From positions 1-55,421 of the forward strand of contig NZ_NRQR01000007.1 of the NCBI RefSeq assembly GCF_002849595.1: a stretch of DNA of 55,421 nt, written 5' to 3'. The translations under genes were made by a program, and so were the position numbers. Shown one piece after another: positions 8,253 through 17,283 of this stretch; within the stretch, counting starts at the first letter, position 1; every line of letters starts with the position of its first letter. This DNA is from Luteimonas rhizosphaerae. GTDB lineage: Bacteria > Pseudomonadota > Gammaproteobacteria > Xanthomonadales > Xanthomonadaceae. The notes under the pieces were generated by a model, which saw only the letters and a program-made list of their open reading frames with translations, did not search any database and was not told the DNA's origin.

Positions 8253-8675
8253 ATGGTGTTCGTCCTTCTCGCCGCCGCGTGCATCGTGGTCTGGAGTCTC
8301 GCCGCGCTGCTGCTGTGGGACGACAGCGGGCGGGCGAACGAGGCGCTCGTCTGGATCGGCGCGGGCCTGGCGTTCGGCGTCGTCGCCAGCCTCGGCTACG
8401 GCGCCTGGGGGCTGCTGCGGTTCGGCGACTGGCAGGCCCTCTCCACCGGACGGGCCGTGCACTGGCTGTTCGGGGAAGGCAGCGTGGCGCTGCGGCGGGC
8501 CGAGTGGGCCGGGCTGAACCGCGCGGCCGGGGTCTATCTCAATCTGGACATCACCTGGACGCTGGTCGCGCTGTGCGCACTGCAGTTCCAGTCGATCGGA
8601 TTCTGGTCCCGCATCGCCGACACGAGGCGTCGGCGGCGCCGGCGGGCCGCGACGCGCGACGCGCCCGGCGCCTGA
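8253..8675 (+). CDS. Small integral membrane protein, unknown function
   Basis: 140 residues starting at an ATG 5 bases after a good CAGGAG ribosome-binding site. Three predicted membrane segments: about residues 2-22, 32-54 and 100-118 (LDITWTLVALCALQF); between the second and third is an amphipathic region with several Trp and Arg. The C terminus is an Arg-rich basic tail (R-R-R-R-R-R) probably facing the cytosol. I do not recognise the family. It is convergent with the minus-strand gene ending at 8686 and has no obvious partner. Confidence 0.65.
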   Translation: MVFVLLAAACIVVWSLAALLLWDDSGRANEALVWIGAGLAFGVVASLGYGAWGLLRFGDWQALSTGRAVHWLFGEGSVALRRAEWAGLNRAAGVYLNLDITWTLVALCALQFQSIGFWSRIADTRRRRRRRAATRDAPGA

Positions 8676-8685
8676 GGCGCTCGCC

Positions 8686-9138
8686 TCAGCGATCGACCGC
8701 TTCGGCCATCACCGACGGATCGCGGCGGGGCGCTTCGGTCGACACCGGCAGCACCTGCAGCTCGGCCTGGCCCCGCGGCCGCGCCAACGGTGCGCCTGCA
8801 TCGCCTGCCATCGACTGCACCCCGTCCTCGGCGGACGGACTGACGATGCGCACCACCTCGCTGGAGCCATCCGGCCAGACGACGCGGAAGGTCTCGCCCG
8901 GCGCCAGGGTCTGGAACGGCGCGCCGGATTGCGCCCGGTGGAGCGCGGCGATCTGCGCGGCGCCGAGTTCCCGCTGCGCGACCGGGGAAGCGGCGGTGGT
9001 CTCGGTGACGCTCGACAATCGCCGGTAGTTCTCGGCGACCGCGTCGACCACCACGCCCGCAACCGCCGCCGAATACCCGACGAACAGCACGGCCCAGAAC
9101 CAGAAGCGCGCCCGGCGCGCGAATGTCCGCTTCGTCAT
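8686..9138 (-). CDS. Single-pass membrane protein, unknown function
   Basis: 150 residues: basic N terminus (MTKRTFARRARF), one membrane segment about residues 13-34, then a periplasmic or extracytoplasmic part containing a short beta-like region, G-E-T-F-R-V-V-W-P-D-G-S-S-E-V-V-R-I-V. ATGA overlap with the stop of the upstream gene at 9135, so the two are translated together. No known domain recognised. Its upstream partner also has an N-terminal membrane segment, suggesting a paired envelope function, which is inference only. Confidence 0.65.
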   Translation of the reverse strand: MTKRTFARRARFWFWAVLFVGYSAAVAGVVVDAVAENYRRLSSVTETTAASPVAQRELGAAQIAALHRAQSGAPFQTLAPGETFRVVWPDGSSEVVRIVSPSAEDGVQSMAGDAGAPLARPRGQAELQVLPVSTEAPRRDPSVMAEAVDR

Positions 9139-10094
9139 TTCGCTACCACTCCGACCAGTTGTTCTTCGTCGCGCACCAGCGCGTCGACCATTGCCTCGAT
9201 TTCGTCCGCATCCGCTGGCGGTATCGCCGCCTCCCGGACGAGCGTCTCGAAGTCCGGTTCGCCGTTCTGCGCGCAGATGCCGCCGTTCGCGCAGTACTGC
9301 GTCATCAACGCGCTGTCCGGGCCACAGGCCTGGCCCAGCCGGCAGCCCGCCAGATGCCAGGCGAGTTCCGCGCCCTGCGTCCCGGCCACGCGACCGGCGA
9401 GCGCCGCATCGTCGCTGGCGGCGACGCCCATCGCCGGCGCCAGCGCGACGAACGCCTCGGGATCCCGCGAGGCCTGCACGCGATCGACCAGCGCCGCCTT
9501 GTAGTCCGCGTCGTCGTCGAGCGGTTCGCCCATCGCCAGCAGCGCGGCCTCGGCTGGCAGGCTGCCTGCCAGCGCCGCGGCCTGGCGCGCCTCGACCAGT
9601 TGCGTGAAGCTCAACGTGTCGGTCGGCAGGAAGCGGGCGCAGCGGTGACCGACCCGGCTGCGGGCGGCGCTCAGCGGCGCGGCGCCGCGCAGGCCGAGGC
9701 TGCCGATCAGCGCGGTATCGCGCGCGTAGCCGATCGGCGAACGGGCGACCGGCGCGCAATACTCGTGGACCCGGCTGGCCAGCCAGCGGGCTTCCACGTC
9801 CCCGGCAGCCGCGGCGGATTCCAGCGAGCGCAGCAGCACGAACAGATCGTCCGAGCGTTCGAAGGCGGTCCGCCAGTGCGGCGTCGCACCAGCGACTATC
9901 GTCGTGGAAGACACGGAAGGCCCGGCCACGGTGAACGGATCGAGACGCGTGTCGACGGACCCGGTACGGCGGGCAGGCGCCGCCTGGGTCGAATCGCCAT
10001 CGGCGTACCCCTCGACCGCCGCAGGCTGACGCAGCGCCAGCACGGCCAGCAGGGCAGCGCAGACGAAGATCGCGATCGGCAGTCGTGCGGTCAT
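9135..10094 (-). CDS. Exported helical-repeat-like protein, unknown function
   Basis: 319 residues from ATG 10094. Residues 4-20 form a signal anchor or signal peptide (LPIAIFVCAALLAVLAL). The rest is Ala-rich and helical with six Cys in the part after residue 110 (E-Y-C-A-P, H-R-C-A-R, G-C-R-L-G-Q-A-C, Q-Y-C-A-N-G-G-I-C), an even number suited to disulphides in the periplasm. Repeated A-A-A-G-D-V-E-A-R-W-L-A-type helices recall Sel1/TPR-like proteins of xanthomonads, but no strict repeat is visible. First gene of a two-gene unit with 8686-9138. Confidence 0.65.
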   Translation of the reverse strand: MTARLPIAIFVCAALLAVLALRQPAAVEGYADGDSTQAAPARRTGSVDTRLDPFTVAGPSVSSTTIVAGATPHWRTAFERSDDLFVLLRSLESAAAAGDVEARWLASRVHEYCAPVARSPIGYARDTALIGSLGLRGAAPLSAARSRVGHRCARFLPTDTLSFTQLVEARQAAALAGSLPAEAALLAMGEPLDDDADYKAALVDRVQASRDPEAFVALAPAMGVAASDDAALAGRVAGTQGAELAWHLAGCRLGQACGPDSALMTQYCANGGICAQNGEPDFETLVREAAIPPADADEIEAMVDALVRDEEQLVGVVAK

Positions 10095-10251
10095 GGACAG
10101 GGCGGGGCGTCGGCGGGGGCGCGACCGCGCCATTGTAGCGAGGGCCGCGCGCGGCGGCGCGACCGGACGCACATCGCGGCGCATGCGTCGTGACGCGCTC
10201 TCCCGACGCCGCCCGGCATGCTCGGGAATCCTTAGCTTCGAGACGACGCCC

Positions 10252-10491
10252 ATGCGCCTGCCCCTGCTCTGCTGTCTGTCCGCCGGTCTGCTGGTCCTTG
10301 CCGCCTGCGATCGCCGGGACGACCAGGAACTCCTGTCGCCCGATCCCGCCGACACCACGATGCCCGCCCAGGAGACGCCGCCGCCCGACAGCGCCGGTGG
10401 CATCACCGCGAACGATCCCGACAACCAGCGCACCGCCGAGCCGGCGACGCCACCTGCGGAAGAGGCCGACGCGACTCCGTCGCGCCCCTGA
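10252..10491 (+). CDS. Small lipoprotein, unknown function
   Basis: 79 residues. Lipoprotein signal peptide with lipobox L-A-A-C and the modified Cys at residue 19, followed by acidic, Pro/Thr/Asp-rich sequence without predicted structure. The D-R after the Cys suggests possible outer or inner membrane retention by unknown rules for this group. Start at ATG 10252; the frame is open further upstream but only the ATG gives a signal peptide. Located just before prmA with 73 bases between; no link in function is evident. Confidence 0.65.
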   Translation: MRLPLLCCLSAGLLVLAACDRRDDQELLSPDPADTTMPAQETPPPDSAGGITANDPDNQRTAEPATPPAEEADATPSRP

Positions 10492-10564
10492 CCACGCCAC
10501 ACGCCGGGCTTTACGTCCGGCGCCTCCGGGCCGAAGATGCCCGCCCTCCCCCCGAGCCCCCTCC

Positions 10565-11453
10565 ATGCCCTTTCTCGAACTGAGCCTGCGCTGCACCGAA
10601 GCCGACCAGCCGCGTCACGCGCAGGCACTGGAAGAGGTCGGCGCGCTGGCGGTGACGATGCTCGACGCCGATGCCGACACCAGCAACGAGCAGGCGATCC
10701 TCGAACCGGGTGTCGGCGAGACGCCGTTGTGGGATGCGGTCGTACTGACCGCCCTGTTCGACGGCGATGCGGACCCCCGCGCTCGACTGGTCGCGCGCGA
10801 GCTTCCGCAAGGTCGAAGACCAGGACTGGGAACGCGCCTGGATGGACCAGTACGTGCCGCTGCAGTTCGGCGCGCGTACCTGGATCGTGCCCTGGGACGC
10901 GCCGCTGCCCGACGGCGCCGACACGCCCGAGGCTGCCGTCGTGCGGCTCGATCCGGGCCTCGCATTCGGCTCGGGCACCCATCCGACGACCTCGCTGTGC
11001 CTGCACTGGCTCGACGGGCTCGCCGCGGCCGGCGAGCTCGAGGGCCGGCGCGTGCTCGACTACGGCTGCGGCAGCGGCATCCTCGCGCTGGCCGCGCTGA
11101 AGCTCGGCGCGCAGCACGCGACCGGCGTCGACAACGACCCGCAGGCGCTGCTCGCCTCGACCGACAACGCGGCCCGCAACGGCGTCGGTGATGCGCTCGC
11201 CGTGTCGCTGCCGGCCGATGCGCCGGAGGCGACCTATCCCGTCGTGCTCGCCAACATCCTCGCGTCCGCGCTCGACGCGCTGGCCGAAACCCTGGCGGCG
11301 CGCGTCGAGGTCGGCGGGCGCATCGCGCTGTCGGGCATCCTCGACGGTCAGGAAGAGGAACTGCTGCGGCGCTACCGCCCCTGGTTCGACCAGCTCGCGG
11401 TGACGCGAGAAGGCGACTGGGTGCGCATCGACGGCGTGCGCCGCGCGACCTGA
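10565..11453 (+). pseudogene. prmA: Ribosomal protein L11 methyltransferase, broken by a one-base insertion
   Basis: PrmA trimethylates ribosomal protein L11. The N-terminal part ([16 protein letters not shown] to DADP) is in the frame starting at ATG 10565, whereas the rest ([21 protein letters not shown] onward, with the SAM-binding motif [19 protein letters not shown] and the N-I-L-A-S-A-L-D motif) is in the +1 frame ending at 11453. The switch falls at the run of five C at 10774-10778; with four Cs the reading is D-P-A-L-D-W, matching the D-P-x-L-D-W of xanthomonad PrmA, and the protein would be 295 residues, a normal length. So the gene is intact apart from one extra C, which is either a sequencing error or a recent mutation. 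It is followed by the DUF3426 gene, fis and purH as in relatives. Confidence 0.88.
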
Positions 11454-11495
11454 GTGCCGCATCACGCGCCGCAGCGGCCGTGATTCAATAGCGCG

Positions 11496-12488
11496 ATGTT
11501 CATCAGCTGCAGGCATTGCCGCGCGCTGGTCGCGACCGATCCGGTCAGCGACCTGCCGCCGCTGCGCTGCCCGCGATGCCGCGGCGTGCTCCGCGTCGAA
11601 GCGGATCCCCCGCACGCGCCGCCGTCGGTCGCGACCTTGCTGCGGCCGGCGGACGCGGACGGCTCCACGTCGGCGCCGCAGACGGACACGACGACGACCG
11701 GACGCGAGGCCCATGCGCCGGCAGAAGCGCCGACTGCCGCGGCGCCATCCGGAGACGCATCGGCGGTCGCCGACGACGATCTCGCGACGCCGTCGGCGGC
11801 TCCCGACACCGGCACGACCGGCGATGCCGCGCCACCTGCGCAAGCCGCACCCGCGGCGCCGATCGTCGAGCCTGACACCGACCTCCAGGACGTTCCGGAC
11901 GCGACGCCGGTCGCGCCGCCGCCCGCCACGAACATGTCATCCGCCACAGCGACCTCGCCGTCACGCCCGTCGCCGAGCTTCGTCCGCATCCGCTCGCGGG
12001 TCGCCGCGACGCCGGACGCCCGCCGCCAGCGTCGCTGGCTGGTCGCGGCGGTCGTCGCGTTGTCGCTGCTGCTCGCACTGCAGGTGCTGCTGGCCGATCG
12101 CGCGCGACTGGCGCGGGATCCCGGCTGGCGGCCCGTGCTGCTGTCGGTCTGCGCCGTGCTGCGCTGCGCGGTGCCGCCGTGGCACGAGCCGGACGCATTG
12201 ACCCTGCTCGCACGCGACGTGCGCCCGGATCCCGGCACGCCCGGCCAGCTCCAGGTCAGCGCGACGTTCCGCAACGACGCGCGCTGGCCGCAGGCGTGGC
12301 CGCGGCTCGTGCTCACGCTGTCGGATCTCGACGGGCATGCCATCGGCACGCGCGTGTTCGCGCCCGACGAGTATCTCGCCGAGGCGCCCGCGACCGGCGT
12401 GCTCGGCGCCGGCCAGAGCGCCGCCATCCGCCTGGCGATCGTCGAACCCGACGTACCGGCGGTGTCGTTCGCGTTCGCATTCCATTGA
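11496..12488 (+). CDS. Zinc-ribbon, DUF3426 membrane protein
   Basis: 330 residues. An N-terminal MJ0042-type zinc ribbon (FISCRHCRALVATD...LRCPRCRGVL, two CxxC pairs in residues 5-31), a long Ala/Pro/Thr/Asp linker (about 40-150), a basic stretch, one membrane segment about residues 183-201 and a periplasmic DUF3426 domain with a beta-sandwich pattern (LQVSATFRNDARWPQAWPRL, then L-S-D-L-D-G and R-V-F-A-P-D-E-Y-L). Such proteins sit between prmA and fis in xanthomonads and pseudomonads; their role is unknown. The ribbon faces the cytosol and might sense or bind nucleic acid or zinc (inference). Confidence 0.85.
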   Translation: MFISCRHCRALVATDPVSDLPPLRCPRCRGVLRVEADPPHAPPSVATLLRPADADGSTSAPQTDTTTTGREAHAPAEAPTAAAPSGDASAVADDDLATPSAAPDTGTTGDAAPPAQAAPAAPIVEPDTDLQDVPDATPVAPPPATNMSSATATSPSRPSPSFVRIRSRVAATPDARRQRRWLVAAVVALSLLLALQVLLADRARLARDPGWRPVLLSVCAVLRCAVPPWHEPDALTLLARDVRPDPGTPGQLQVSATFRNDARWPQAWPRLVLTLSDLDGHAIGTRVFAPDEYLAEAPATGVLGAGQSAAIRLAIVEPDVPAVSFAFAFH

Positions 12489-12599
12489 ACCGCGTCGTGG
12501 CGCGGTTCCGGGCGAGGCGATAGACTGCCCGTCCGCCCTGATCCGGATCGCTGCGCGCCCGCGCGCGGCGGCCCCGTCGACGCTGCCACGAGAGTCTCC

Positions 12600-12872
12600 T
12601 TGAACGCCGCAGACCGATCCGACAGCTCCGCTCGCGCGATGCCGCGCACGCCGTTGCGCGAGCACGTCGCGGTGTCGATCCAGCGCTATCTCGGCGACCT
12701 CAACGGCAACGACACCGACAACCTCTACGAGGTCGCGCTGCGCGAGCTGGAGATTCCGCTGTTCGCCGAAGTGCTGAATTTCTGCGATGGCAACCAGAGC
12801 CGCGCCGCGGCGATGCTCGGCATCCACCGCGCGACGCTGCGCAAGAAACTGCGCGATTACGGCCTGGTCTGA
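12600..12872 (+). CDS. fis: DNA-binding protein Fis
   Basis: Nucleoid-associated regulator. 90 residues if started at the TTG at 12600, or 77 from ATG 12639 ([10 protein letters not shown]). The C-terminal half is unmistakable: helix-turn-helix [26 protein letters not shown]. The N-terminal half [21 protein letters not shown] matches the dimerisation/Fis hairpin region. E. coli Fis has 98 residues. Like in relatives, it follows the DUF3426 gene and precedes purH. The N-terminal start is uncertain; a TAGACT box about 75 bases upstream of the TTG may serve as its -10. Confidence 0.92.
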   Translation: MNAADRSDSSARAMPRTPLREHVAVSIQRYLGDLNGNDTDNLYEVALRELEIPLFAEVLNFCDGNQSRAAAMLGIHRATLRKKLRDYGLV

Positions 12873-12940
12873 GCGATCACCGCGTCGCCCCGGGCGATCT
12901 GCACCGACAGGTCCCGGCCGGCGCCCGCGGCGCCCGACGC

Positions 12941-12946
12941 TATAAT
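12941..12946 (+). promoter_or_regulatory. Candidate purH promoter, -10 element
   Basis: A perfect TATAAT in the 104-base gap between fis and purH, 31 bases before the purH ATG. Such an AT-rich hexamer stands out in this GC-rich DNA. The -35 position (about 12918-12923) has no good TTGACA match, so recognition may depend on an activator or an extended element. Confidence 0.55.
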
Positions 12947-12976
12947 TCGCGGCCCGCTCCGTTGCCCGCATTCCCC

Positions 12977-14575
12977 ATGACCCAGACGCCCTCCGGCGCG
13001 CCCGTGCAGATCCGCCGCGCGCTGCTGTCCGTGTCCGACAAGACCGGCCTGCTCGAACTCGCCCGCGCCCTCGCTGCGCGCCACGTCGAACTGCTGTCGA
13101 CCGGCGGTACCGCGAAGGCCCTGCGCGACGCGGGCCTCGCGGTCCGGGACGTCGGCGACCTGACCGGCTTCCCGGAAATCATGGACGGTCGCGTCAAGAC
13201 CCTGCACCCCAAGGTGCACGGGGGCCTGCTCGGGCGTCGCGGCCAGGATGATGCGGTGATGGCCGAACACGGCATCGAGGCGATCGACCTGCTGGTGCTC
13301 AATCTGTATCCGTTCGAGCGCGTCGCCTATGCGCCGGACGCCCGCTTCGACGACATCGTCGAGAACATCGACATCGGCGGTCCGGCGATGCTGCGCGCCG
13401 CGGCGAAGAACTTCGCCCACGTCGCCGTCGCGACCGCACCGGCGCAGTACGACGCGCTGATCGCCGAACTCGCGGCGCACGACGGCGCGGTGTCGGCGTC
13501 GACGCGGTACGCGCTGGCGGTCGCCGCGTTCAACCGCGTCGCCCAGTACGACGCGCGCATCAGCGACGTGCTGTCGTCGATCGCCGAGCCCTCCGATGCC
13601 GGCGCACGCGATCGCGCGCCGTTCCCGGCGCAGAGCAACGGCAACTTCGTCAAGACGCTGGACCTGCGCTACGGCGAGAACCCGCACCAGCAGGCCGCGT
13701 TCTACCGCGACCTGTTTCCGGTGCCCGGCACGCTGGCGACCTTCGTGCAGCTGCAGGGCAAGGCGCTGTCGTACAACAACATCGCCGACGCCGATGCCGC
13801 GTGGGAATGCGTGCGCCAGTTCGACGCGCCGGCCTGCGTCATCGTCAAGCACGCCAACCCCTGCGGCGTCGCCGTGGGCGCGGCCTGCGGCGATGCCTAC
13901 GAGCTGGCCTACGCGACTGATCCGACTTCGGCCTTCGGCGGCATCCTCGCGTTCAATACCCGGCTCGACGCCGCGACGACGAAGGCGATCCTCGACCGCC
14001 AGTTCGTCGAGGTGCTGATCGCGCCGGATTACGACGACGACGCCCTGGCCTACTGCGCGAAGAAGGCCAACGTGCGCGTGCTGCGCATCCCGCACGGCGA
14101 CGGACGCAACCTGATCGACGTCAAGCGCGTGGGCTCCGGCCTGCTGATGCAGACCGCCGACAACCGCGATGTCACGCGCGCCGAACTCACCGTGGTGACG
14201 AAGCGCGCGCCGAGCGCGCAGCAGCTCGACGATCTGCTGTTCGCGTGGAAGGTCGCCAAGTACGTGAAGTCCAACGCGATCGTCTATGCGCGCGACCAGC
14301 GCACCATCGGCGTCGGCGCCGGACAGATGAGCCGCGTGTACTCGGCGCGGATCGCCGGCATCAAGGCGACCGATGCGGACCTGCGCGTCGCCGGCTCGGT
14401 GATGGCGTCGGACGCGTTCTTCCCGTTCCGAGACGGCATCGATGCCGCCGCCGAGGCCGGCATCGCCGCGGTGATCCAGCCGGGCGGCTCGATGCGCGAC
14501 GCCGAGGTCATCGCCGCCGCGGACGCGCACGACATCGCGATGGTGTTCACCGGCGTGCGACATTTCCGTCACTAG
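12977..14575 (+). CDS. purH: Bifunctional AICAR formyltransferase / IMP cyclohydrolase
   Basis: Catalyses the last two steps of IMP synthesis. 532 residues from ATG 12977 (a TTG 15 bases earlier is in frame but less likely). The N-terminal IMP cyclohydrolase domain shows [31 protein letters not shown] and N-L-Y-P-F; the C-terminal transformylase domain shows [11 protein letters not shown], the catalytic [20 protein letters not shown] and the final [10 protein letters not shown]...[10 protein letters not shown]. Length equals E. coli PurH (529). All motifs are intact. purD lies 2.7 kb downstream rather than adjacent. Confidence 0.97.
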   Translation: MTQTPSGAPVQIRRALLSVSDKTGLLELARALAARHVELLSTGGTAKALRDAGLAVRDVGDLTGFPEIMDGRVKTLHPKVHGGLLGRRGQDDAVMAEHGIEAIDLLVLNLYPFERVAYAPDARFDDIVENIDIGGPAMLRAAAKNFAHVAVATAPAQYDALIAELAAHDGAVSASTRYALAVAAFNRVAQYDARISDVLSSIAEPSDAGARDRAPFPAQSNGNFVKTLDLRYGENPHQQAAFYRDLFPVPGTLATFVQLQGKALSYNNIADADAAWECVRQFDAPACVIVKHANPCGVAVGAACGDAYELAYATDPTSAFGGILAFNTRLDAATTKAILDRQFVEVLIAPDYDDDALAYCAKKANVRVLRIPHGDGRNLIDVKRVGSGLLMQTADNRDVTRAELTVVTKRAPSAQQLDDLLFAWKVAKYVKSNAIVYARDQRTIGVGAGQMSRVYSARIAGIKATDADLRVAGSVMASDAFFPFRDGIDAAAEAGIAAVIQPGGSMRDAEVIAAADAHDIAMVFTGVRHFRH

Positions 14576-14605
14576 GGTGACGGCATTGCAGACCGGGATG
14601 TCGCC

Positions 14606-15535
14606 ATGCGCCGCTTCGATCCGATGGCCGTCCGCCCGCCGCTGACGGCGCCATGGGCCGCGCTCTGCGCGAGCTTGTTGCTCGCCGCCTGTGCCGAAAC
14701 ACCTGCGGATCCTGCGGGTGCTGCCCTGCCTTCCGCCACGGCGGCGTCCGCCGACACCGCGGTCCGCGCTGCGCCTACAGCGGACGCCGCGGGCATCGCG
14801 CCTGACGCCGCGCCCGTCGGTCTGCCCGGCGACGCGGTCCGCGACTTCCTGGTCGCGCGCTACGGCGCGCTCGCGCAGCTGGCCGGCGACTGGCCGGGCA
14901 CGCCGTTGACGGATGCGGGACTCGGCGACGCGGCTGCGTTACGCGATGTCTGCGTCCGTGCGCCGGTCGGCGAGGCCGATGCACCTGCGGAACTGGTCGT
15001 GGTCTGCGGCCTGCCCGACGGCGCCGGCCACGTCACGCCGGCGATCACCGACTTCTTCCTGCTGCGCCGGGACGGCGACACCATCGCGGCGGCGGCCGAA
15101 TCGCACCAGCAGACGTTCGGCAGCTTCGGCGATCTCGCCGACATCGCCGTGCATCGCGTCGGCGCCAAGCGCTACGGCGTCGTCATCGAAAGCGGCTTCA
15201 CCGGCCAGGGCATCACCCTCGGCACGCGCGACATCGTGTTGCCGCGGGACGGCGGCTTCGCAGCCGCGGCGTCGTTGCGCAGCACGCTCGACAACGCGGG
15301 GTGGATGTCCGCTTGCCTGGACGCCGGCACCTGCGCCGCCGAAGATGCCTTCGACCTGCAGTTCGATCTCGACCTCGACGACAGCCGCTCGGCAGCGGAG
15401 GTCTATCCGCTGCTGGTCCGCGAACGCGGCACGGCCTGCGGCCGGCGCATCGACGCGACCTACCGGCTGGCGTTCGATGCGGCCACCGGCGCCTGGCCCG
15501 TGCCCGCGGCGCTGCAGCGCGACGGCTGCGACTGA
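14606..15535 (+). CDS. Lipoprotein of unknown function
   Basis: 309 residues. Signal peptide with lipobox L-L-A-A-C (Cys at residue 29) if started at ATG 14606, or Cys 23 if started at ATG 14624. The mature protein has an Ala/Thr/Asp linker to about residue 70 and then a folded domain with four Cys, short acidic loops (L-Q-F-D-L-D-L-D-D-S-R-S) and the end Y-R-L-A-F-D-A-A-T-G-A-W. The repeated D-x-D pattern could bind calcium, but no EF-hand is complete. I do not recognise the family. It stands 30 bases after purH and may be read through from it. Confidence 0.7.
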   Translation: MRRFDPMAVRPPLTAPWAALCASLLLAACAETPADPAGAALPSATAASADTAVRAAPTADAAGIAPDAAPVGLPGDAVRDFLVARYGALAQLAGDWPGTPLTDAGLGDAAALRDVCVRAPVGEADAPAELVVVCGLPDGAGHVTPAITDFFLLRRDGDTIAAAAESHQQTFGSFGDLADIAVHRVGAKRYGVVIESGFTGQGITLGTRDIVLPRDGGFAAAASLRSTLDNAGWMSACLDAGTCAAEDAFDLQFDLDLDDSRSAAEVYPLLVRERGTACGRRIDATYRLAFDAATGAWPVPAALQRDGCD

Positions 15536-15646
15536 GCGACCCGCGTCGCCGGCGCCGGCATGACCTGCGCATCGGGTCTTGCTGACATCGCACGCTGGCG
15601 ATGCCGCCGCGTCCGGATGGACGTCGCCCGTCTCGAACCGCCGCGG

Positions 15647-17146
15647 TCAGCGCGCGCGTTCGCCTGCCCCGTCCGCACCGTCCGGCATCGGTGCCACGGT
15701 CTTCGCCGCCGTCCAGATGCTGCGGTCGATGCGATCGCCGAGTTCCGGAAAGTCCGCGGCATCGAAGCGCGGCGACGGATTGCCGGCGCGGATCTGGCGG
15801 TCGTAGTCGCGGGTCACCCGGATCACGACGCCCGACAGCAGCACGATGGCGACCAGATTGACGATCGCCATCGTGCCCATCGCCGCGTCCGCGGTGCTCC
15901 AGACCAGATCGACCTTCGCGAACGCGCCCCAGGCGACCATCGCCAGGCAGCCCACGCGCAGCAGCAGGATCCCGACCCGGCCGCCGCGCAGATACAGCAC
16001 CGCGCTTTCGGCGTAGGCGTAGTTGCCGAAGATCGAGGTCGTCGCGAACAGCGACAGCGCGACCGCGATGAACACCGGCCCGAGGCCGCCGAAATGCACG
16101 GCCATCGCCTGCTGGGTCAGCACCGCGCCATCGCCGCCGGCCGTCTCGAGCGCGCCCGAGAGCAGGATCATCAGCGCGGTCGCGGTGCAGATCACCAGCG
16201 TGTCGATGAACACGCCGAAGGCCTGCACCAGGCCCTGGCTCGCCGGATGATGCGGCGCCGGCGTCGCCGACGCGGCGATGTTCGGCGCGCTGCCCATGCC
16301 GGCCTCGTTCGAGAACAGCCCGCGCTTGACGCCGTTGAGCAGCGCGACCGCGAGACCGCCGAGCACGCCGCCCGCCGCCTGCTCGAGGCCGAAGGCGCTG
16401 CGCACGATCAAGGCCAGCGTCGCCGGCACCTCGGCCAGATTGACCACGATCACCCAGGCCGCCAGCAGCAGATAGGCGACGGCCATCGCCGGCACCACGA
16501 TTTCCGACAGCTTCGCCACGCGGCGCAGGCCGCCGAAGATCACCGGCGCCGCGACCAGCACCAGCACGCCCGCGGTCCAGGCCGACGGCACGCCCCAGGC
16601 GGCGGCAACCGCTTCGGAAATCGAATTCGCCTGCACCGCGCTGAACACCAGCCCGAACGCGAGGATCAGGCAGACGGAGAAGATCGCGCCGAGCCACGGT
16701 GCGCCGAGGCCGCGGGCCATGTACGACGCCGGGCCACCGCGGTACTGGCCGGCCGCGTCGCGCTGTTTGTACAGCTGCGCCAATGTGCTTTCCACATAGG
16801 CGGTCGCCATGCCGACGCACGCGACGATCCACATCCAGAACATCGCACCGGGCCCGCCGACGCCCAGCGCGATCGCCACGCCGACCAGGTTGCCGGTGCC
16901 CACGCGCGAGGCGAGGCTGGTGCACAGCGACTGCAGGGGCGAGATGCCGGCCCTGTCGTCGCCGGTCCCGCGCAACAGGCCGGACAGCATCTTGGGAAAA
17001 CGGCGGAACTGGATCGCGCCGAGCCGCACCGTGAACCACAGACCCACCAGCGGCAGCACGCCGACCAGCACGTAATTCCACAGCACGCCGTTGATCGCAT
17101 CGACGATGGGCGACAGGGTGGCTTCGATCAGCTGGACAAGCGCCAT
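15647..17146 (-). CDS. Sodium:alanine symporter (AlsT/AGCS family)
   Basis: Inner-membrane transporter for alanine or glycine with sodium, 499 residues, about 10-11 membrane helices. Family signatures: W-N-Y-V-L-V-G-V-L near the N terminus, S-P-L-Q-S-L-C-T-S-L-A-S-R-V-G-T-G-N-L-V-G-V-A-I-A in TM3 (normal forms have A-x-R-V-G-x-G-N-I-A-G), G-P-G-A-M-F-W-M-W, the conserved G-L-F-S-N-E-A-G-M-G-S-A-P-N-I-A-A-S and the S-T-S-I-F-G-N-Y-A-Y-A-E near the C terminus. Start at ATG 17146; the N terminus MALVQLIEATLSPIVDAING fits. Divergent from purD, sharing a 137-base promoter gap. Alanine versus glycine preference is not decidable. Confidence 0.92.
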   Translation of the reverse strand: MALVQLIEATLSPIVDAINGVLWNYVLVGVLPLVGLWFTVRLGAIQFRRFPKMLSGLLRGTGDDRAGISPLQSLCTSLASRVGTGNLVGVAIALGVGGPGAMFWMWIVACVGMATAYVESTLAQLYKQRDAAGQYRGGPASYMARGLGAPWLGAIFSVCLILAFGLVFSAVQANSISEAVAAAWGVPSAWTAGVLVLVAAPVIFGGLRRVAKLSEIVVPAMAVAYLLLAAWVIVVNLAEVPATLALIVRSAFGLEQAAGGVLGGLAVALLNGVKRGLFSNEAGMGSAPNIAASATPAPHHPASQGLVQAFGVFIDTLVICTATALMILLSGALETAGGDGAVLTQQAMAVHFGGLGPVFIAVALSLFATTSIFGNYAYAESAVLYLRGGRVGILLLRVGCLAMVAWGAFAKVDLVWSTADAAMGTMAIVNLVAIVLLSGVVIRVTRDYDRQIRAGNPSPRFDAADFPELGDRIDRSIWTAAKTVAPMPDGADGAGERAR

Positions 17147-17247
17147 CGCGTCGGCGGCTCCGTGGATGGCAGGGCGATCGAGCCTAGCACCCGCACCGTC
17201 GACGGCCCGCGCGCGTCGACACCGGCGCGCTGCGGCGCGGCTGTCGT

Positions 17248-17253
17248 TAAAAT
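17248..17253 (+). promoter_or_regulatory. Candidate purD promoter, -10 element
   Basis: TAAAAT (one mismatch to TATAAT) in an AT-rich patch (GTTAAAATCG) 31 bases before the purD ATG, inside the gap shared with the divergent symporter gene. The spacing resembles that in front of purH. No clear PurR operator or -35 is seen. Confidence 0.45.
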
Positions 17254-17283
17254 CGACGGTCCTTCCGATGCCCTGGTGTTGCC

